DNA of 59,712 nt from Aureispira sp. (GTDB lineage: Bacteria; Bacteroidota; Bacteroidia; Chitinophagales; Saprospiraceae): positions 1 through 59,712 of the forward strand of contig JAAEPD010000131.1 in assembly GCA_024222455.1 (NCBI GenBank), written 5' to 3'. Of the stretch, positions 41,628 to 51,133 are shown piece by piece. The notes beneath the pieces are model-generated. The model saw nothing but the letters and a program-made list of their open reading frames with translations. It made no database searches and was not told the DNA's origin. How positions within the stretch are numbered: the first letter of the stretch is position 1; the number at the start of each line of letters is the position of its first letter. The position numbers and the translations under genes are program-made.

Positions 41628-43031
41628 ATGAAATCAGTAATTAACCTCCAAGTACAAAGCGAACAGTTACTCGCAGATATGATCACCCCAATCAGCATAT
41701 ACCTAAAGCTTCGTGATCATTTTGCCAATACACTCTTGCTCGAAAGTTCAGAATATCACAGCAGAGAAAACAGTTATTCTTTTATCTGTGCAGATGCTAT
41801 TGCAGGCTTTGTCCTAGATAATGGAGTTATTCAGGAGTACGCTCCTAACCAAGATACAATAGAACAATCAACCAAAGACGTTAATGTAGTAGAAGCACTA
41901 CAGCAATTCTATCAGCGTCTAGACATAAAAGACAATACCACTACGAAACCGCTGAATGGCTTATTTGGGCACACCAACTTTGAAGCTGTTCAATATTTTG
42001 ACACACTTGAGCTACAAACAAAAGAGAATGGTCCAACTATCCCAACTATTCGATACCATGTTTATCGTTTTGTGATTGCTATAGACCATTTTAGCAACCA
42101 AATGCAATTGATCGAAAATATTCCAGCAGGTGAATCTAGCCAATTACCTAAGCTAAAAGCGCTTTTGCAACAAAATAGCGACACTACCTATAGTTTTGAG
42201 CGTTCAGGAGCTGTTGAAAGCAACTTAGATGGAGAAGAATTCAAAGCTTTAGTGACTAAAGGAAAAGCACATTGTGCTAGAGGTGATGTCTTCCAAATGG
42301 TCTTATCTAGAGCATTTCAACAAAAATTCAAAGGTGATGAATTCAATGTATATAGAGCTTTACGCTCCATAAATCCTTCTCCTTATTTATTCTATTTTGA
42401 CTATGGTTCTTACAAGATATTTGGTTCTTCTCCAGAAGCTCAATTGGTTATCAAAGACCAAAAAGCAACACTCACTCCTATAGCAGGCACTTACAAACGT
42501 ACAGGACTAGCCGATCAAGACAAAATACTCGCACAACAACTACTCAACGATACTAAAGAAAATGCAGAGCATGTAATGCTTGTTGACTTGGCTCGAAATG
42601 ATCTTAATAGACACAGCACTAATGTAGCTGTAGCTCAGTACAAAGAAGTTCACTACTATAGCCATGTTATGCACTTAGTTTCTAAAGTAGAGGGCCAACT
42701 AGCTCCTAAAGCTAATATATTCCAAACTTTTGCAGACACCTTCCCTGCTGGCACCTTATCAGGTGCACCCAAGTATAGAGCACTTCAATTGATTGACCAA
42801 TACGAAAACCAAGCTCGTGGGTTTTATGGTGGCGCTATAGGCTACTTCGGTTTTGATGGGAGCCTAAACCAAGCCATTCTTATTCGTTCTTTTTTGAGTC
42901 AAGCTAATACCCTACATCTACAAGCAGGAGCCGGCATTGTCATTGATTCTGATGAAGAAAAAGAACTAGAAGAAATTAATAACAAATTAGCTGCCTTGCA
43001 ACGTGCATTAGGCTTAGCCGAAAAATTATAA
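41628..43031 (+). CDS. trpE: Anthranilate synthase component I
   Basis: A 467-residue enzyme that, with TrpG, converts chorismate and glutamine to anthranilate. The start MKSVINLQVQ at 41628 is chosen because an in-frame extension to 41505 would run through the attenuator stem. The chorismate-binding core is intact: NPSPYLFYFDYG, SSPEAQLV, TPIAGTYKRTG, ENAEHVMLVDLARNDL, FPAGTLSGAPK, and GFYGGAIGYFGFDG. The N-terminal region reads LLESSEYHSRENSYSFI, like the Ser-containing allosteric Trp-binding motif (LLES) of feedback-regulated TrpE. It is the first structural gene of trpEGDCFBA-aroF-aroA and is separated from trpG by 12 bases. Confidence 0.97.
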   Translation: MKSVINLQVQSEQLLADMITPISIYLKLRDHFANTLLLESSEYHSRENSYSFICADAIAGFVLDNGVIQEYAPNQDTIEQSTKDVNVVEALQQFYQRLDIKDNTTTKPLNGLFGHTNFEAVQYFDTLELQTKENGPTIPTIRYHVYRFVIAIDHFSNQMQLIENIPAGESSQLPKLKALLQQNSDTTYSFERSGAVESNLDGEEFKALVTKGKAHCARGDVFQMVLSRAFQQKFKGDEFNVYRALRSINPSPYLFYFDYGSYKIFGSSPEAQLVIKDQKATLTPIAGTYKRTGLADQDKILAQQLLNDTKENAEHVMLVDLARNDLNRHSTNVAVAQYKEVHYYSHVMHLVSKVEGQLAPKANIFQTFADTFPAGTLSGAPKYRALQLIDQYENQARGFYGGAIGYFGFDGSLNQAILIRSFLSQANTLHLQAGAGIVIDSDEEKELEEINNKLAALQRALGLAEKL

Positions 43032-43043
43032 AATCACTCTATC

Positions 43044-43661
43044 ATGAAGATATTAGTTATAGATAATTACGACTCTTTCACCTACAACTTGGTGCAATAT
43101 ATAGAAGAACTATCTGGTCAGCGTCCTGATGTTGTACGCAATGACAAAATTGAACTAAAGGCTATTGAACAATATGATGTTTTAGTTCTTTCTCCTGGGC
43201 CTGGAATACCTTCTGAAGCAGGTTTGCTACTAGATATTATCAAAGCATATGCTCCTTCAAAACCTATTTTAGGTATTTGCTTAGGGCATCAAGCAATAGC
43301 AGAAGTATTTGGGGCAGAATTAGAGCAGTTACAGAAGGTTTATCATGGTATTGCCACAACTGTAATACAACATTCAGACAGCCCTCTTTTCAAGGAGCTT
43401 CCAAAAGAATTTGAAGCAGGTCGCTATCATTCTTGGGTAGTCAAACCTTCTAGTATTCCAGATTCCTTGAAGGTTACAGTTCTAGACCAAAATGATCAAA
43501 TCATGGCTTTAGAGCATAAAGAGCATCCCGTTTACGGGGTTCAATTTCATCCAGAATCAGTGCTCACCCCATTAGGTAAACAACTGATTCAAAACTTTCT
43601 AATTATTGCAAATTCTAAAACAACTCAACGATATGAAAACGCTACTCCATCGACTATTTAA
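43044..43661 (+). CDS. trpG: Anthranilate synthase component II (glutamine amidotransferase)
   Basis: A 205-residue class I amidotransferase supplying ammonia to TrpE. It opens with ILVIDNYDSFTYNLVQY. The oxyanion-site segment is SPGPGIPSEAG. The nucleophile Cys is in GICLGHQAI (near residue 80). The catalytic His and Glu are in VQFHPES (near 170). Its 3' end overlaps the trpD start by 29 bases, so the two are probably translationally coupled. The same subunit could also serve para-aminobenzoate synthesis, as in some relatives, but the operon setting favours tryptophan. Confidence 0.95.
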   Translation: MKILVIDNYDSFTYNLVQYIEELSGQRPDVVRNDKIELKAIEQYDVLVLSPGPGIPSEAGLLLDIIKAYAPSKPILGICLGHQAIAEVFGAELEQLQKVYHGIATTVIQHSDSPLFKELPKEFEAGRYHSWVVKPSSIPDSLKVTVLDQNDQIMALEHKEHPVYGVQFHPESVLTPLGKQLIQNFLIIANSKTTQRYENATPSTI

Positions 43662-44640
43662 TAAAGAAAAACTAAACTATACAGAGGCTAAACAAACCTT
43701 ATGCAATATTGCTCAAGAGCAATACAACCCAGCTCAAATTGCTGCTTTTTTAGCCGTTTTTCAGTTAAGAGGCATTGAGTTAGAAGAATTGAAGGGTTTT
43801 AGAGATGCCTTATTAGAATTGTGTATTCCTGTGGATTTATCTGATTTTGACTGTATTGATGTTTGTGGGACAGGAGGTGATGGCAAAAATACATTCAATG
43901 TCTCTACCCTATCAGCTTTTGTGATCGCTGGAGCTGGTTATAAAGTCGCTAAACATGGCAATTATGGGGTTTCTTCTGTTTGTGGGTCTTCTAATGTTTT
44001 AGAATACTTAGGTTATCAGTTTACAAATAATTCAGATCAGCTCCAACAACAATTAGAACGAGCAAATATCTGTTTTTTGCATGCTCCCTTGTTCCATCCT
44101 GCTATGAAATCGGTAGCCCCTATTCGTCAGCAGTTAGGTGTCAAAACCTTTTTTAATATGCTTGGACCAATGGTTAATCCTGCTCAACCTCAACGTCAGT
44201 TGGTTGGTGTTTTTGATTTAAAATTGCAACGTTTATACAACTACCTTTATCAACAAGGCAACAAACAGTATGCAATAATTCATGCCTTAGATGGCTATGA
44301 TGAAGTTTCCCTAACAGGTAATTTCAAGCTAGTAACGAATGAGCAAGAGCAAATCTTAAGTCCTCAGGCACTCAACCTACCTCAATACAAGGCACAAGAC
44401 CTTTTTGGAGGCAATACGATAAAAGAAGCCGCTGATATTTTTATGCAAGTGCTTCAAGGAAATGGAACAACTGCTCAACAAGATGTAGTTGCCTGCAATG
44501 CAGGAATCGCTATTCAACGTTTCGAGCCTAACTTATCACTAATCGACTGTATCGCTAAAGCTAAAGAAACACTAGCAAAAGGGGCAGCTTATCAAGCATT
44601 TAAATCATTAACAATGAAGAAGGCAAGTATTATAAACTAG
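43633..44640 (+). CDS. trpD: Anthranilate phosphoribosyltransferase
   Basis: A 335-residue enzyme that transfers phosphoribose from PRPP to anthranilate. The start MKTLLHRLFN at 43633 is preferred over an upstream in-frame Met because the family begins with this L-x-x-L-F helix. The PRPP loop CGTGGDGKNTFNVST lies near residues 80-94. KHGNYGVSS(V)CGSSNVLE follows near 110-128. The later segment is LGPMVNPAQPQRQLVGVF, with the domain-closing HALDGYDE. The length is usual. A 179-base gap with a strong palindrome separates it from trpC. Confidence 0.95.
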   Translation: MKTLLHRLFNKEKLNYTEAKQTLCNIAQEQYNPAQIAAFLAVFQLRGIELEELKGFRDALLELCIPVDLSDFDCIDVCGTGGDGKNTFNVSTLSAFVIAGAGYKVAKHGNYGVSSVCGSSNVLEYLGYQFTNNSDQLQQQLERANICFLHAPLFHPAMKSVAPIRQQLGVKTFFNMLGPMVNPAQPQRQLVGVFDLKLQRLYNYLYQQGNKQYAIIHALDGYDEVSLTGNFKLVTNEQEQILSPQALNLPQYKAQDLFGGNTIKEAADIFMQVLQGNGTTAQQDVVACNAGIAIQRFEPNLSLIDCIAKAKETLAKGAAYQAFKSLTMKKASIIN

Positions 44641-44695
44641 AAAAACATAGATCTACAATTGATTTGAGTCACTTGATTTTGATTATTTGATGATC

Positions 44696-44730
44696 TGTTT
44701 ATTCGATTATAGTCTATAATCGAATAAACA
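44696..44730. repeat. Perfect 17-base inverted repeat between trpD and trpC
   Basis: TGTTTATTCGATTATAG (44696-44712) and its exact complement (44714-44730) flank a single base. Partial outer pairing (TTGATT with AATCAA) extends the symmetry. No T-run follows on the plus strand, so it is not an ordinary terminator. It may be an mRNA-processing or stability stem, or a mobile palindromic repeat. Confidence 0.8.
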
Positions 44731-44819
44731 AATCAACAATTACCACTAACTATAAATTCCTGAGTTACATAATCAACATTACAACTTCCTAAACAAACAA
44801 CAGCTATAACAATAACATT

Positions 44820-45647
44820 ATGAAAAATATATTAGAAAAAATAGTCGCTTACAAAAAAGAAGAAATACAGAAAAGAAAGGAACTATATCCAACCAAACTT
44901 TTGGAGCAAAGCATCTACTTTGAGACACCAGTAGTTTCACTTAGTCAGTTTATTCAGCGTCCAGACAAACAAGGTATTATAGCTGAATTCAAACGTCAAT
45001 CACCATCCAAAGGGCCTATTAATCCTTATGCTACTGTAGAAGAAGTTTCCATTGGCTATATGCAAGGAGGAGCTTCCGCATTATCTGTACTTACAGATAC
45101 TCATTTCTTTGGTGGCAAAAATGAAGATTTAACCACTGCTCGAAAATTCAATTATGCACCTATTCTCAATAAAAACTTTGTTATTGATGAATATCAAGTC
45201 ATTGAAGCCAAGTCGATTGGAGCAGATGCAGTGCTTTTAATTGCAGAGTGTTTGACAGCAGGAGAATTACAAAACCTAGCTCAACTTGCTCAACAGCTAG
45301 GTATGGAAGTTTTAATGGAAATTCATACTGCAAAACAACTTTCTAAACTCTGTCCTGCGGTAAATTTAGTAGGTATCAATAATAGAGATTTGAACAGTTT
45401 TGAGGTCAATATTGAGCAGTCTTTAGAGATTGCTGCATTGCTTCCTGCTCACCTTCCTAAAATCTCAGAAAGTGGTATCAATGATCCTGCAACTGTAGTT
45501 TATCTCAAAAAAGAAGGTTTTGATGGGTTCTTAATTGGAGAGCATTTTATGCAAGATGCTTATCCTGGAAGAGCTTGTGCAGAATTTATCCATCAGATTG
45601 AGTTATTGACAGCAACAGCTGAATCAACTGTTAAAACCCTAGTTTAA
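44820..45647 (+). CDS. trpC: Indole-3-glycerol phosphate synthase
   Basis: A 275-residue TIM barrel that closes and decarboxylates CdRP to indole-3-glycerol phosphate. Visible signatures are ILEKIVAYKKEEI at the N-terminus, GIIAEFKRQSPSKG with the catalytic Lys (about 53-66), LSVLTDTHFFGG, NKNFVIDEYQV, LLIAECL, VGINNRDLNSFEVN and ISESGI near the C-terminus. It is not fused to TrpF, unlike the E. coli enzyme. It begins the second half of the trp operon, and trpF starts two bases after its stop. Confidence 0.96.
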   Translation: MKNILEKIVAYKKEEIQKRKELYPTKLLEQSIYFETPVVSLSQFIQRPDKQGIIAEFKRQSPSKGPINPYATVEEVSIGYMQGGASALSVLTDTHFFGGKNEDLTTARKFNYAPILNKNFVIDEYQVIEAKSIGADAVLLIAECLTAGELQNLAQLAQQLGMEVLMEIHTAKQLSKLCPAVNLVGINNRDLNSFEVNIEQSLEIAALLPAHLPKISESGINDPATVVYLKKEGFDGFLIGEHFMQDAYPGRACAEFIHQIELLTATAESTVKTLV

Positions 45648-45649
45648 GA

Positions 45650-46270
45650 ATGGCTAGTCAACTAAAAATAAAGGTTTGTGGAATGCGTGAAGCTAATAAT
45701 ATAAAAGCTTTAGCTACCTTGAACATAGATTATCTAGGTATGATTTTCTATCCAAAATCTAAGCGATACATCACCAATTCACCAAAAGTAGAAATGTCAA
45801 AATCTACAAAAAAGGTAGGTGTATTTGTTGATGAAGAGCTTGAAAAGGTCAAAGCTATAGCATTAGAATTTGGACTAAAAACCATCCAACTACATGGACA
45901 TGAATCTCCTGACTATTGCAAAAAGCTACAGAATAGTAAGCTTTCTATTATTAAAGTTTTCCATGTAGATGAGCAGTTCAATTTTGAGCAAACGAAGGCT
46001 TACGAAAAAGTTTGTGATTACTTCCTTTTTGATACTAAAGGAAAACAATTGGGTGGAAATGGTATTCGATTTAATTGGCGATGCTTAGATAATTATAAAG
46101 GTACTATCCCTTTTTTCTTGAGTGGTGGAATTGCTCCAGAACATGCCAAGGCATTAGAAGAGTTTGAGCATCCACTACTTTATGGCATCGATATCAACAG
46201 CAAATTTGAAGATGCTCCAGCATTAAAAAACATTCCTAAAATTCAACTGTTTTTAAACCAATTATCATGA
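45650..46270 (+). CDS. trpF: Phosphoribosylanthranilate isomerase
   Basis: A 206-residue TIM barrel for the Amadori rearrangement of PRA to Cd[13 protein letters not shown] carries the general-base Cys near residue 10. [13 protein letters not shown] follows, then [14 protein letters not shown], a LFDTKG segment with the general-acid Asp, and [11 protein letters not shown]. It overlaps trpB by four bases (ATGA), a sign of coupled translation. Confidence 0.95.
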   Translation: MASQLKIKVCGMREANNIKALATLNIDYLGMIFYPKSKRYITNSPKVEMSKSTKKVGVFVDEELEKVKAIALEFGLKTIQLHGHESPDYCKKLQNSKLSIIKVFHVDEQFNFEQTKAYEKVCDYFLFDTKGKQLGGNGIRFNWRCLDNYKGTIPFFLSGGIAPEHAKALEEFEHPLLYGIDINSKFEDAPALKNIPKIQLFLNQLS

Positions 46271-47472
46271 CAACATCAACAGCAGCATATAGTATAGATG
46301 AACGTGGATATTATGGGCCATTTGGAGGTGCTTATATTCCAGAAATGCTTTATAACAATGTAGAAGAACTACGCCAAAACTACCTAGAGATCACTCAAAC
46401 TAAGTCCTTTCAAAAAGAGTTTGAGCAATTGCTTAAAGATTATGTTGGACGCCCAACACCGCTGTACAAAGCAGAGCGCCTTTCGGAGCGTTATCAAACT
46501 AATATCTATCTAAAAAGAGAAGACCTCTGCCATACGGGTGCACATAAGATCAACAATACTATTGGGCAAATTTTAGTAGCTCAACGTCTAGGGAAAACAC
46601 GTATTATAGCTGAAACAGGAGCTGGCCAACATGGTGTTGCTACAGCTACTGTTTGTGCCTTGATGGGTTTAGAATGTATTGTCTACATGGGTGCTAAAGA
46701 TATAGAACGTCAGTCGCCTAATGTAGCTCGCATGCGCCTTTTGGGAGCTACTGTTCATCCTGTACATAGTGGCAGCAAAACACTCAAGGATGCAACTAAT
46801 GAAGCTATTCGAGATTGGATTAATCACCCTCAAAACACCCATTATATCATTGGTTCTGTGGTTGGTCCTCATCCTTATCCAGATATGGTAGCTCGTTTTC
46901 AATCAGTGATTAGCGAAGAAATTCAAAAGCAATTACTCTCCAAAACTTGTAGAAACTACCCAGATGTTATCATCGCTTGTGTTGGTGGAGGAAGCAATGC
47001 AGCAGGGGCATTCTATCATTATATTGATAATCCGAATGTAAAACTGATATGTGCAGAAGCAGCAGGCAAAGGTGTAAATAGTGGAGAATCAGCAGCCACC
47101 AGTATTTTGGGTACAGAAGGCATTATACATGGAAGCAAAACACTTTTAATGCAAACTAAGGATGGTCAAATAATAGAACCTCACTCCATTTCAGCAGGTT
47201 TAGACTATCCTGGAATTGGTCCTATGCATGCACATTTGATCAATAGTGGTCGAGCTAAATCTATAGCCATCACAGATCAAGAAGCCTTAGAAGCTACTCA
47301 ACAGTTAGCTCAATTAGAAGGAATTATTCCTGCCTTGGAGAGCGCCCATGCCTTAGCTATTTTGGAGCAGCAGCAGTTTGACAAAAATCAGGTAGTCGTT
47401 ATTAATCTTTCGGGTAGAGGAGATAAGGATTTGGGGACTTTGATGGATAATTTAGAAATGTTGAATGCTTAA
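46267..47472 (+). CDS. trpB: Tryptophan synthase beta chain
   Basis: A 401-residue PLP enzyme that joins indole with serine. It opens with [14 protein letters not shown]. The substrate and cofactor segment [13 protein letters not shown] is followed by [15 protein letters not shown], in which K is the PLP lysine near residue 93. [26 protein letters not shown] and [16 protein letters not shown] are all present. This is the TrpB1 form that pairs with TrpA, which is the next gene. The trpA start lies 64 bases after the trpB stop. Confidence 0.97.
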   Translation: MTTSTAAYSIDERGYYGPFGGAYIPEMLYNNVEELRQNYLEITQTKSFQKEFEQLLKDYVGRPTPLYKAERLSERYQTNIYLKREDLCHTGAHKINNTIGQILVAQRLGKTRIIAETGAGQHGVATATVCALMGLECIVYMGAKDIERQSPNVARMRLLGATVHPVHSGSKTLKDATNEAIRDWINHPQNTHYIIGSVVGPHPYPDMVARFQSVISEEIQKQLLSKTCRNYPDVIIACVGGGSNAAGAFYHYIDNPNVKLICAEAAGKGVNSGESAATSILGTEGIIHGSKTLLMQTKDGQIIEPHSISAGLDYPGIGPMHAHLINSGRAKSIAITDQEALEATQQLAQLEGIIPALESAHALAILEQQQFDKNQVVVINLSGRGDKDLGTLMDNLEMLNA

Positions 47473-47536
47473 TTCTAAATGTTTGAATGCATCAAAACCA
47501 TTATCACTCTATTTTACAAAATCAACAATCTTAATT

Positions 47537-48331
47537 ATGAATCGATTAGATCAATTATTCAATAGCAAAAAAGAGAATATTCTCAATATATATTGTACTG
47601 CTGGTTACCCTAATTTGGAGGATACAACTAGTATTATAAAAGCGTTAGAAAATTCTGGTGTAGACTTAGTTGAATTGGGAATGCCTTATTCCGATCCTTT
47701 GGCAGATGGCCCAACTATACAAGCTAGTGGAACCGAAGCTTTAGCAAATGGGATGTCTATAGTTACCTTATTTGAGCAGCTTAAAGATGTTCGAAAAGAG
47801 GTAAAGTTACCCTTGGTTTTAATGGGCTATTTGAACCCTGTTTTGCAATATGGTGTAGAGGCCTTTCTGAAGCAATGTCAGCAAGTTGGGGTGGATGGGT
47901 TGATTCTGCCTGATTTACCATTATATGAATATGAGGAAGCCTATCAAGAGCTGTTTGAGCAGTACAATATTCATCCTATTTTTTTGGTAACACCCTTGAC
48001 ACCTGTAGAGCGTATTCACAAGATAGATTCTCTATCTAAAGGTTTTGTTTATGCAGTTTCTACTGCTTCTACTACTGGTAAACAAAGTGGTTTTGGGCAA
48101 GAGCAATTAACCTATTTCCAACGCTTGAAGGACTTAAAACTAAACAATCCTATTTTGGTTGGTTTTGGAGTGGCTGATCATCAGACCTATTCTACGGTTT
48201 GTGATTATGTTAATGGTGCTGTGGTTGGAAGTGCGTTCATACGAGCATTGAAAGGGAGTGGCAATCTTGAGAAAACAGTTGAAGACTTTGTGACCATGTT
48301 GAAAGCTACAACTTTGTTAGAACACAGATAA
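47537..48331 (+). CDS. trpA: Tryptophan synthase alpha chain
   Basis: A 264-residue TIM barrel that cleaves indole-3-glycerol phosphate. The start MNRLDQLFNSKKE at 47537 is preferred over an in-frame Met at 47465 that would overlap trpB and add non-family residues. The catalytic Glu is in LVELGMPYSDPLADGPTIQ, and the catalytic Asp in GVDGLILPDLPL. GFVYAVSTASTTG and VGFGVAD complete the phosphate site. It is followed by a degenerate repeat and then aroF. Confidence 0.96.
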   Translation: MNRLDQLFNSKKENILNIYCTAGYPNLEDTTSIIKALENSGVDLVELGMPYSDPLADGPTIQASGTEALANGMSIVTLFEQLKDVRKEVKLPLVLMGYLNPVLQYGVEAFLKQCQQVGVDGLILPDLPLYEYEEAYQELFEQYNIHPIFLVTPLTPVERIHKIDSLSKGFVYAVSTASTTGKQSGFGQEQLTYFQRLKDLKLNNPILVGFGVADHQTYSTVCDYVNGAVVGSAFIRALKGSGNLEKTVEDFVTMLKATTLLEHR

Positions 48332-48360
48332 CGCAGATTTTACGGATTTACACAGATTTT
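48321..48360 (+). repeat. Degenerate ACACAGATTTT-type repeats at the trpA 3' end
   Basis: Three to four imperfect units of the form (A)C(A/G)(C/G)(A/G)GATTT occur in a row: ACACAGATA, ACGCAGATTTT, ACGGATTT, ACACAGATTTT. They start inside the last trpA codons and extend into the spacer before aroF. Similar short repeats are scattered in many Bacteroidota genomes, though I cannot test that here. Confidence 0.5.
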
Positions 48361-48385
48361 ATTCAAGACTTAAAAAATTAGAACA

Positions 48386-49396
48386 ATGATTATTCAATTA
48401 GATAAAAATATATCAACAACAGCCTTGGCTGAGTTGAAGCATAATTTAGAGGCTATTCAGTACAAGTACAATCCAGTGACTACACAGTTTCAAGACTATT
48501 TAGTGGCTATTGGCAAAACGGATTTTGATATTCGTAAAATTGGACAACTAGAGGGCGTAAAAGACATTCATAGAGTGAGTGATGGTTATAAATTGGTGTC
48601 TAAAAAATGGAAGGTGCAAGACACTGTAATTGATTTGGGTGATGCTGTGAAAATTGGGACTGGACATTTTTCGATTATGGCTGGGCCTTGCTCTATAGAA
48701 AATGAAGCACAAATAGAAGATACGGTTGCTCATTTGGTTAAAAATAATATAAAAATCATGCGTGGTGGGGTTTACAAACCTCGTAGTTCGCCTTATTCCT
48801 TTAGAGGATTGGGGATAGATGGACTTAAATTGTTTTACAAACACTGTAGAGCTAATGGCATTAAAATCATTACGGAAGTTATGCAAGTTTCGCAGATAGA
48901 ACCAATGCTAGACTATGTAGATATACTCCAAGTTGGTGCTCGAAATTCCCTTAATTTTAATCTTCTGGATGCATTGGGGCAAGTAGATAAGCCTGTTTTG
49001 CTCAAACGTGGTATTTCCGGGACTATAGAAGAACTGCTTTCTGCTGCTGAATATATTTTCTCTAATGGAAATGAGCGTATAATGCTTTGTGAACGTGGAA
49101 TCCGTAGTTTCGAGAAGAGTTATAGAAATACCTTAGATTTAAATGCCATTCCAATCCTAAAAGCAAAAAGTCATTTGCCTGTTATTGTAGATCCTTCGCA
49201 TGGAATAGGTATCCGCAAGCATGTAGAAGCAATGTCTTTAGCCGGAATCATGGCTGGAGCTGATGGGTTGATAGTAGAAGTGCACAGTCAACCCGAAAAA
49301 GCTTTTTCAGATGGTCAACAAACTTTAAACTTTATGGAAGCTGAGCGGTTATATCAACGTTCATTACAAACATTTGACTTGAGAGAACAGTTATAA
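48386..49396 (+). CDS. aroF: DAHP synthase, type I-beta, with N-terminal regulatory domain
   Basis: A 336-residue enzyme that condenses phosphoenolpyruvate with erythrose-4-phosphate, the first shikimate step. The N-terminal ~75 residues form a small ferredoxin-like domain known in this subtype to mediate feedback inhibition. The barrel follows with IMAGPCSIENE, MRGGVYKPRSSPYSFRGLG, ITEVMQ, ILQVGARNSLNF, VLLKRG, CERGIR and IVDPSHGIG (metal site). It lies 54 bases after trpA. With aroA next, the operon supplies chorismate together with the tryptophan enzymes. A chorismate-mutase fusion seen in some relatives is absent. Confidence 0.93.
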   Translation: MIIQLDKNISTTALAELKHNLEAIQYKYNPVTTQFQDYLVAIGKTDFDIRKIGQLEGVKDIHRVSDGYKLVSKKWKVQDTVIDLGDAVKIGTGHFSIMAGPCSIENEAQIEDTVAHLVKNNIKIMRGGVYKPRSSPYSFRGLGIDGLKLFYKHCRANGIKIITEVMQVSQIEPMLDYVDILQVGARNSLNFNLLDALGQVDKPVLLKRGISGTIEELLSAAEYIFSNGNERIMLCERGIRSFEKSYRNTLDLNAIPILKAKSHLPVIVDPSHGIGIRKHVEAMSLAGIMAGADGLIVEVHSQPEKAFSDGQQTLNFMEAERLYQRSLQTFDLREQL

Positions 49397-49400
49397 AGCT

Positions 49401-50621
49401 ATGACACATCAAATTCAGACAGCTACACAAAAGCTGGTAGGAGAGATCACCCTAAATGGGTCTAAAAGTATTAGTAATCGAGTTTTAATCTTGCGTGCAT
49501 TGATGGAAAGTGTATTTCCTATCAAGGGTTTATCCAATGCAAAGGACACCACAACACTTGACCGAATGCTCAAAAACTTGGATAATCCACTCCTAGATGC
49601 AGAAGATGCAGGCACTACCTATCGGTTTATGACTGCATATTTGGCCTATTTAGGCACCAACCAAGTGTTGATGGGTTCTAAACGAATGTGTGAACGACCT
49701 ATTGGTATATTGGTAGATGCGCTAAACGAATTAGGTGCTAATGTCTATTATTTAGGGAGAGAGGGCTACCCTCCTATTCAGATTCAATCTGAACCCAAAT
49801 CGATGAAGGGAGGACCGCTCAAAATTGGTGCTGGTGTAAGTAGCCAATATATTTCTGCGCTGCTAATGATAGCCCCTCTACTACCTCAAGGTTTAGAGCT
49901 AGAACTAGACGGAGAAATTGTGTCTAGACCTTATATACAAATGACGCTCAATTTGATGGCTTATTTTGACATTGTCTATCTATGGTCTGGCAACCTAATA
50001 AAAGTGCCTGCTCAAGACTATACTCCTAAGGAGTTTCAAGTCGAAGCAGACTGGTCCGCAGCTTCCTATTATTATACCTTGGCTGCTTTATCGGATAAGG
50101 TTAACCTTCAATTGAATGGCTTATATAAAGACTCGGTACAAGGTGATGCTATTATTGTAGACATCATGGAGAACTTTGGTATTCTTACTAAATTTAATAA
50201 AAAAGGAGTTCGATTATCAAAAAAAACCACTCCAATAGAGTCCTTTGAATACAACTTCACCAATTGTCCTGACTTGGCACAAACTGTTGCTGTACTCTGT
50301 GCTGCACTAGATATTCCTGCTCATCTAACAGGTTTACAAACCTTAACTATAAAAGAAACAGATAGAATAGCTGCCTTAAAAACAGAGTTGGAAAAACTGG
50401 GAGCAGAAGTTGTTTGTACAGAACGTTCTTTAAGTATAAAAAAGGGTATTGATTTTAATATTGTACCTCCTATGTTGGAGACCTATAAGGATCACAGAAT
50501 GGCTATGGCTTTTGCACCTTTGGTCTTAAAATATAAAGAACTCAACTTTGATGCTAAGGATGTGGTCAACAAATCTTATCCTGAGTTTTGGAATGATTTA
50601 GATAAGGTTTTGAATACCTAG
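49401..50621 (+). CDS. aroA: EPSP synthase (3-phosphoshikimate 1-carboxyvinyltransferase)
   Basis: A 406-residue enzyme of the shikimate pathway. It keeps LNGSKSISNRVLIL at the N-terminus, a DAGTTYRF loop in place of the NAGTAMRP of E. coli, CERPIGILVDAL, SSQYISALLM, the catalytic region CPDLAQT, KETDRI, and YKDHRMAMAF near the C-terminus. The loop change, including Phe where E. coli has Pro101, is something I believe is common in the phylum but have not verified. It is 4 bases after aroF and is probably the last gene of the trp-aro transcript. I see no terminator before trxA. Confidence 0.93.
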   Translation: MTHQIQTATQKLVGEITLNGSKSISNRVLILRALMESVFPIKGLSNAKDTTTLDRMLKNLDNPLLDAEDAGTTYRFMTAYLAYLGTNQVLMGSKRMCERPIGILVDALNELGANVYYLGREGYPPIQIQSEPKSMKGGPLKIGAGVSSQYISALLMIAPLLPQGLELELDGEIVSRPYIQMTLNLMAYFDIVYLWSGNLIKVPAQDYTPKEFQVEADWSAASYYYTLAALSDKVNLQLNGLYKDSVQGDAIIVDIMENFGILTKFNKKGVRLSKKTTPIESFEYNFTNCPDLAQTVAVLCAALDIPAHLTGLQTLTIKETDRIAALKTELEKLGAEVVCTERSLSIKKGIDFNIVPPMLETYKDHRMAMAFAPLVLKYKELNFDAKDVVNKSYPEFWNDLDKVLNT

Positions 50622-50667
50622 AGCATTTCTTGTAATATAAATCACAGAAGGATCTAATAGATTCTAT

Positions 50668-50675
50668 TATATTTG
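50668..50675 (+). promoter_or_regulatory. Possible -7 element for the thioredoxin gene
   Basis: TATATTTG fits TAnnTTTG, 33 bases before the trxA start. No TTTG is at usual -33 spacing, so the element is weakly supported. Confidence 0.35.
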
Positions 50676-50708
50676 TAGATATATTAATAGACTTAACTAC
50701 TGAATATC

Positions 50709-51116
50709 ATGTTTTGGAAAAAAAATAAAACACCTAAGCCTAAGGCGGTAGAAATCACAGATCAGAACTTTGAAGAAATGGTCAGCAATACCGATCAACC
50801 TATTTTGTTGGATTTTTGGGCTGCTTGGTGTGGACCTTGCAAGGCTGTTGGGCCTATTATTGATGAGCTATCTGGTGAGTTTGAAGGCAGAGCGATTGTA
50901 GGCAAGATCAATGTAGATCAAAATCCTAATTTGTCTTCTTATTTCCAAGTAAAAAGCATTCCTACGCTGATGTTTATTAAAAACAGACAGTTGATTGATC
51001 GTTATGCAGGCTTAGTACCCAAACCTAACTTAGTAGAAATGTTAGAAAATCTAATCGAATTAGAAGTTCCTGATCCTCCTGCACCTGAAGATGTGGCGAA
51101 AGATGAAGAAGAATAA
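50709..51116 (+). CDS. trxA: Thioredoxin
   Basis: A 135-residue cytoplasmic dithiol-disulfide reductant. The active site is WAAWCGPCKAV (about residues 36-46), followed by INVDQNPNLSSYFQVKSIPT with the conserved cis-Pro and a GxxxK-type closing segment. It has about 15 extra N-terminal basic residues (MFWKKNKTPKPKAV) and an acidic Pro/Glu tail (VPDPPAPEDVAKDEEE) beyond the usual ~105-residue core. No signal peptide is visible. A strong hairpin follows and can end its transcript. Confidence 0.92.
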   Translation: MFWKKNKTPKPKAVEITDQNFEEMVSNTDQPILLDFWAAWCGPCKAVGPIIDELSGEFEGRAIVGKINVDQNPNLSSYFQVKSIPTLMFIKNRQLIDRYAGLVPKPNLVEMLENLIELEVPDPPAPEDVAKDEEE

Positions 51117-51133
51117 ATCACAAACTAATATTA

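Noticed and set aside
44696-44730. Reading the trpD-trpC palindrome as an intrinsic terminator
   Set aside because: No T-run follows on the plus strand, and the downstream trpCFBA genes have no obvious promoter of their own.
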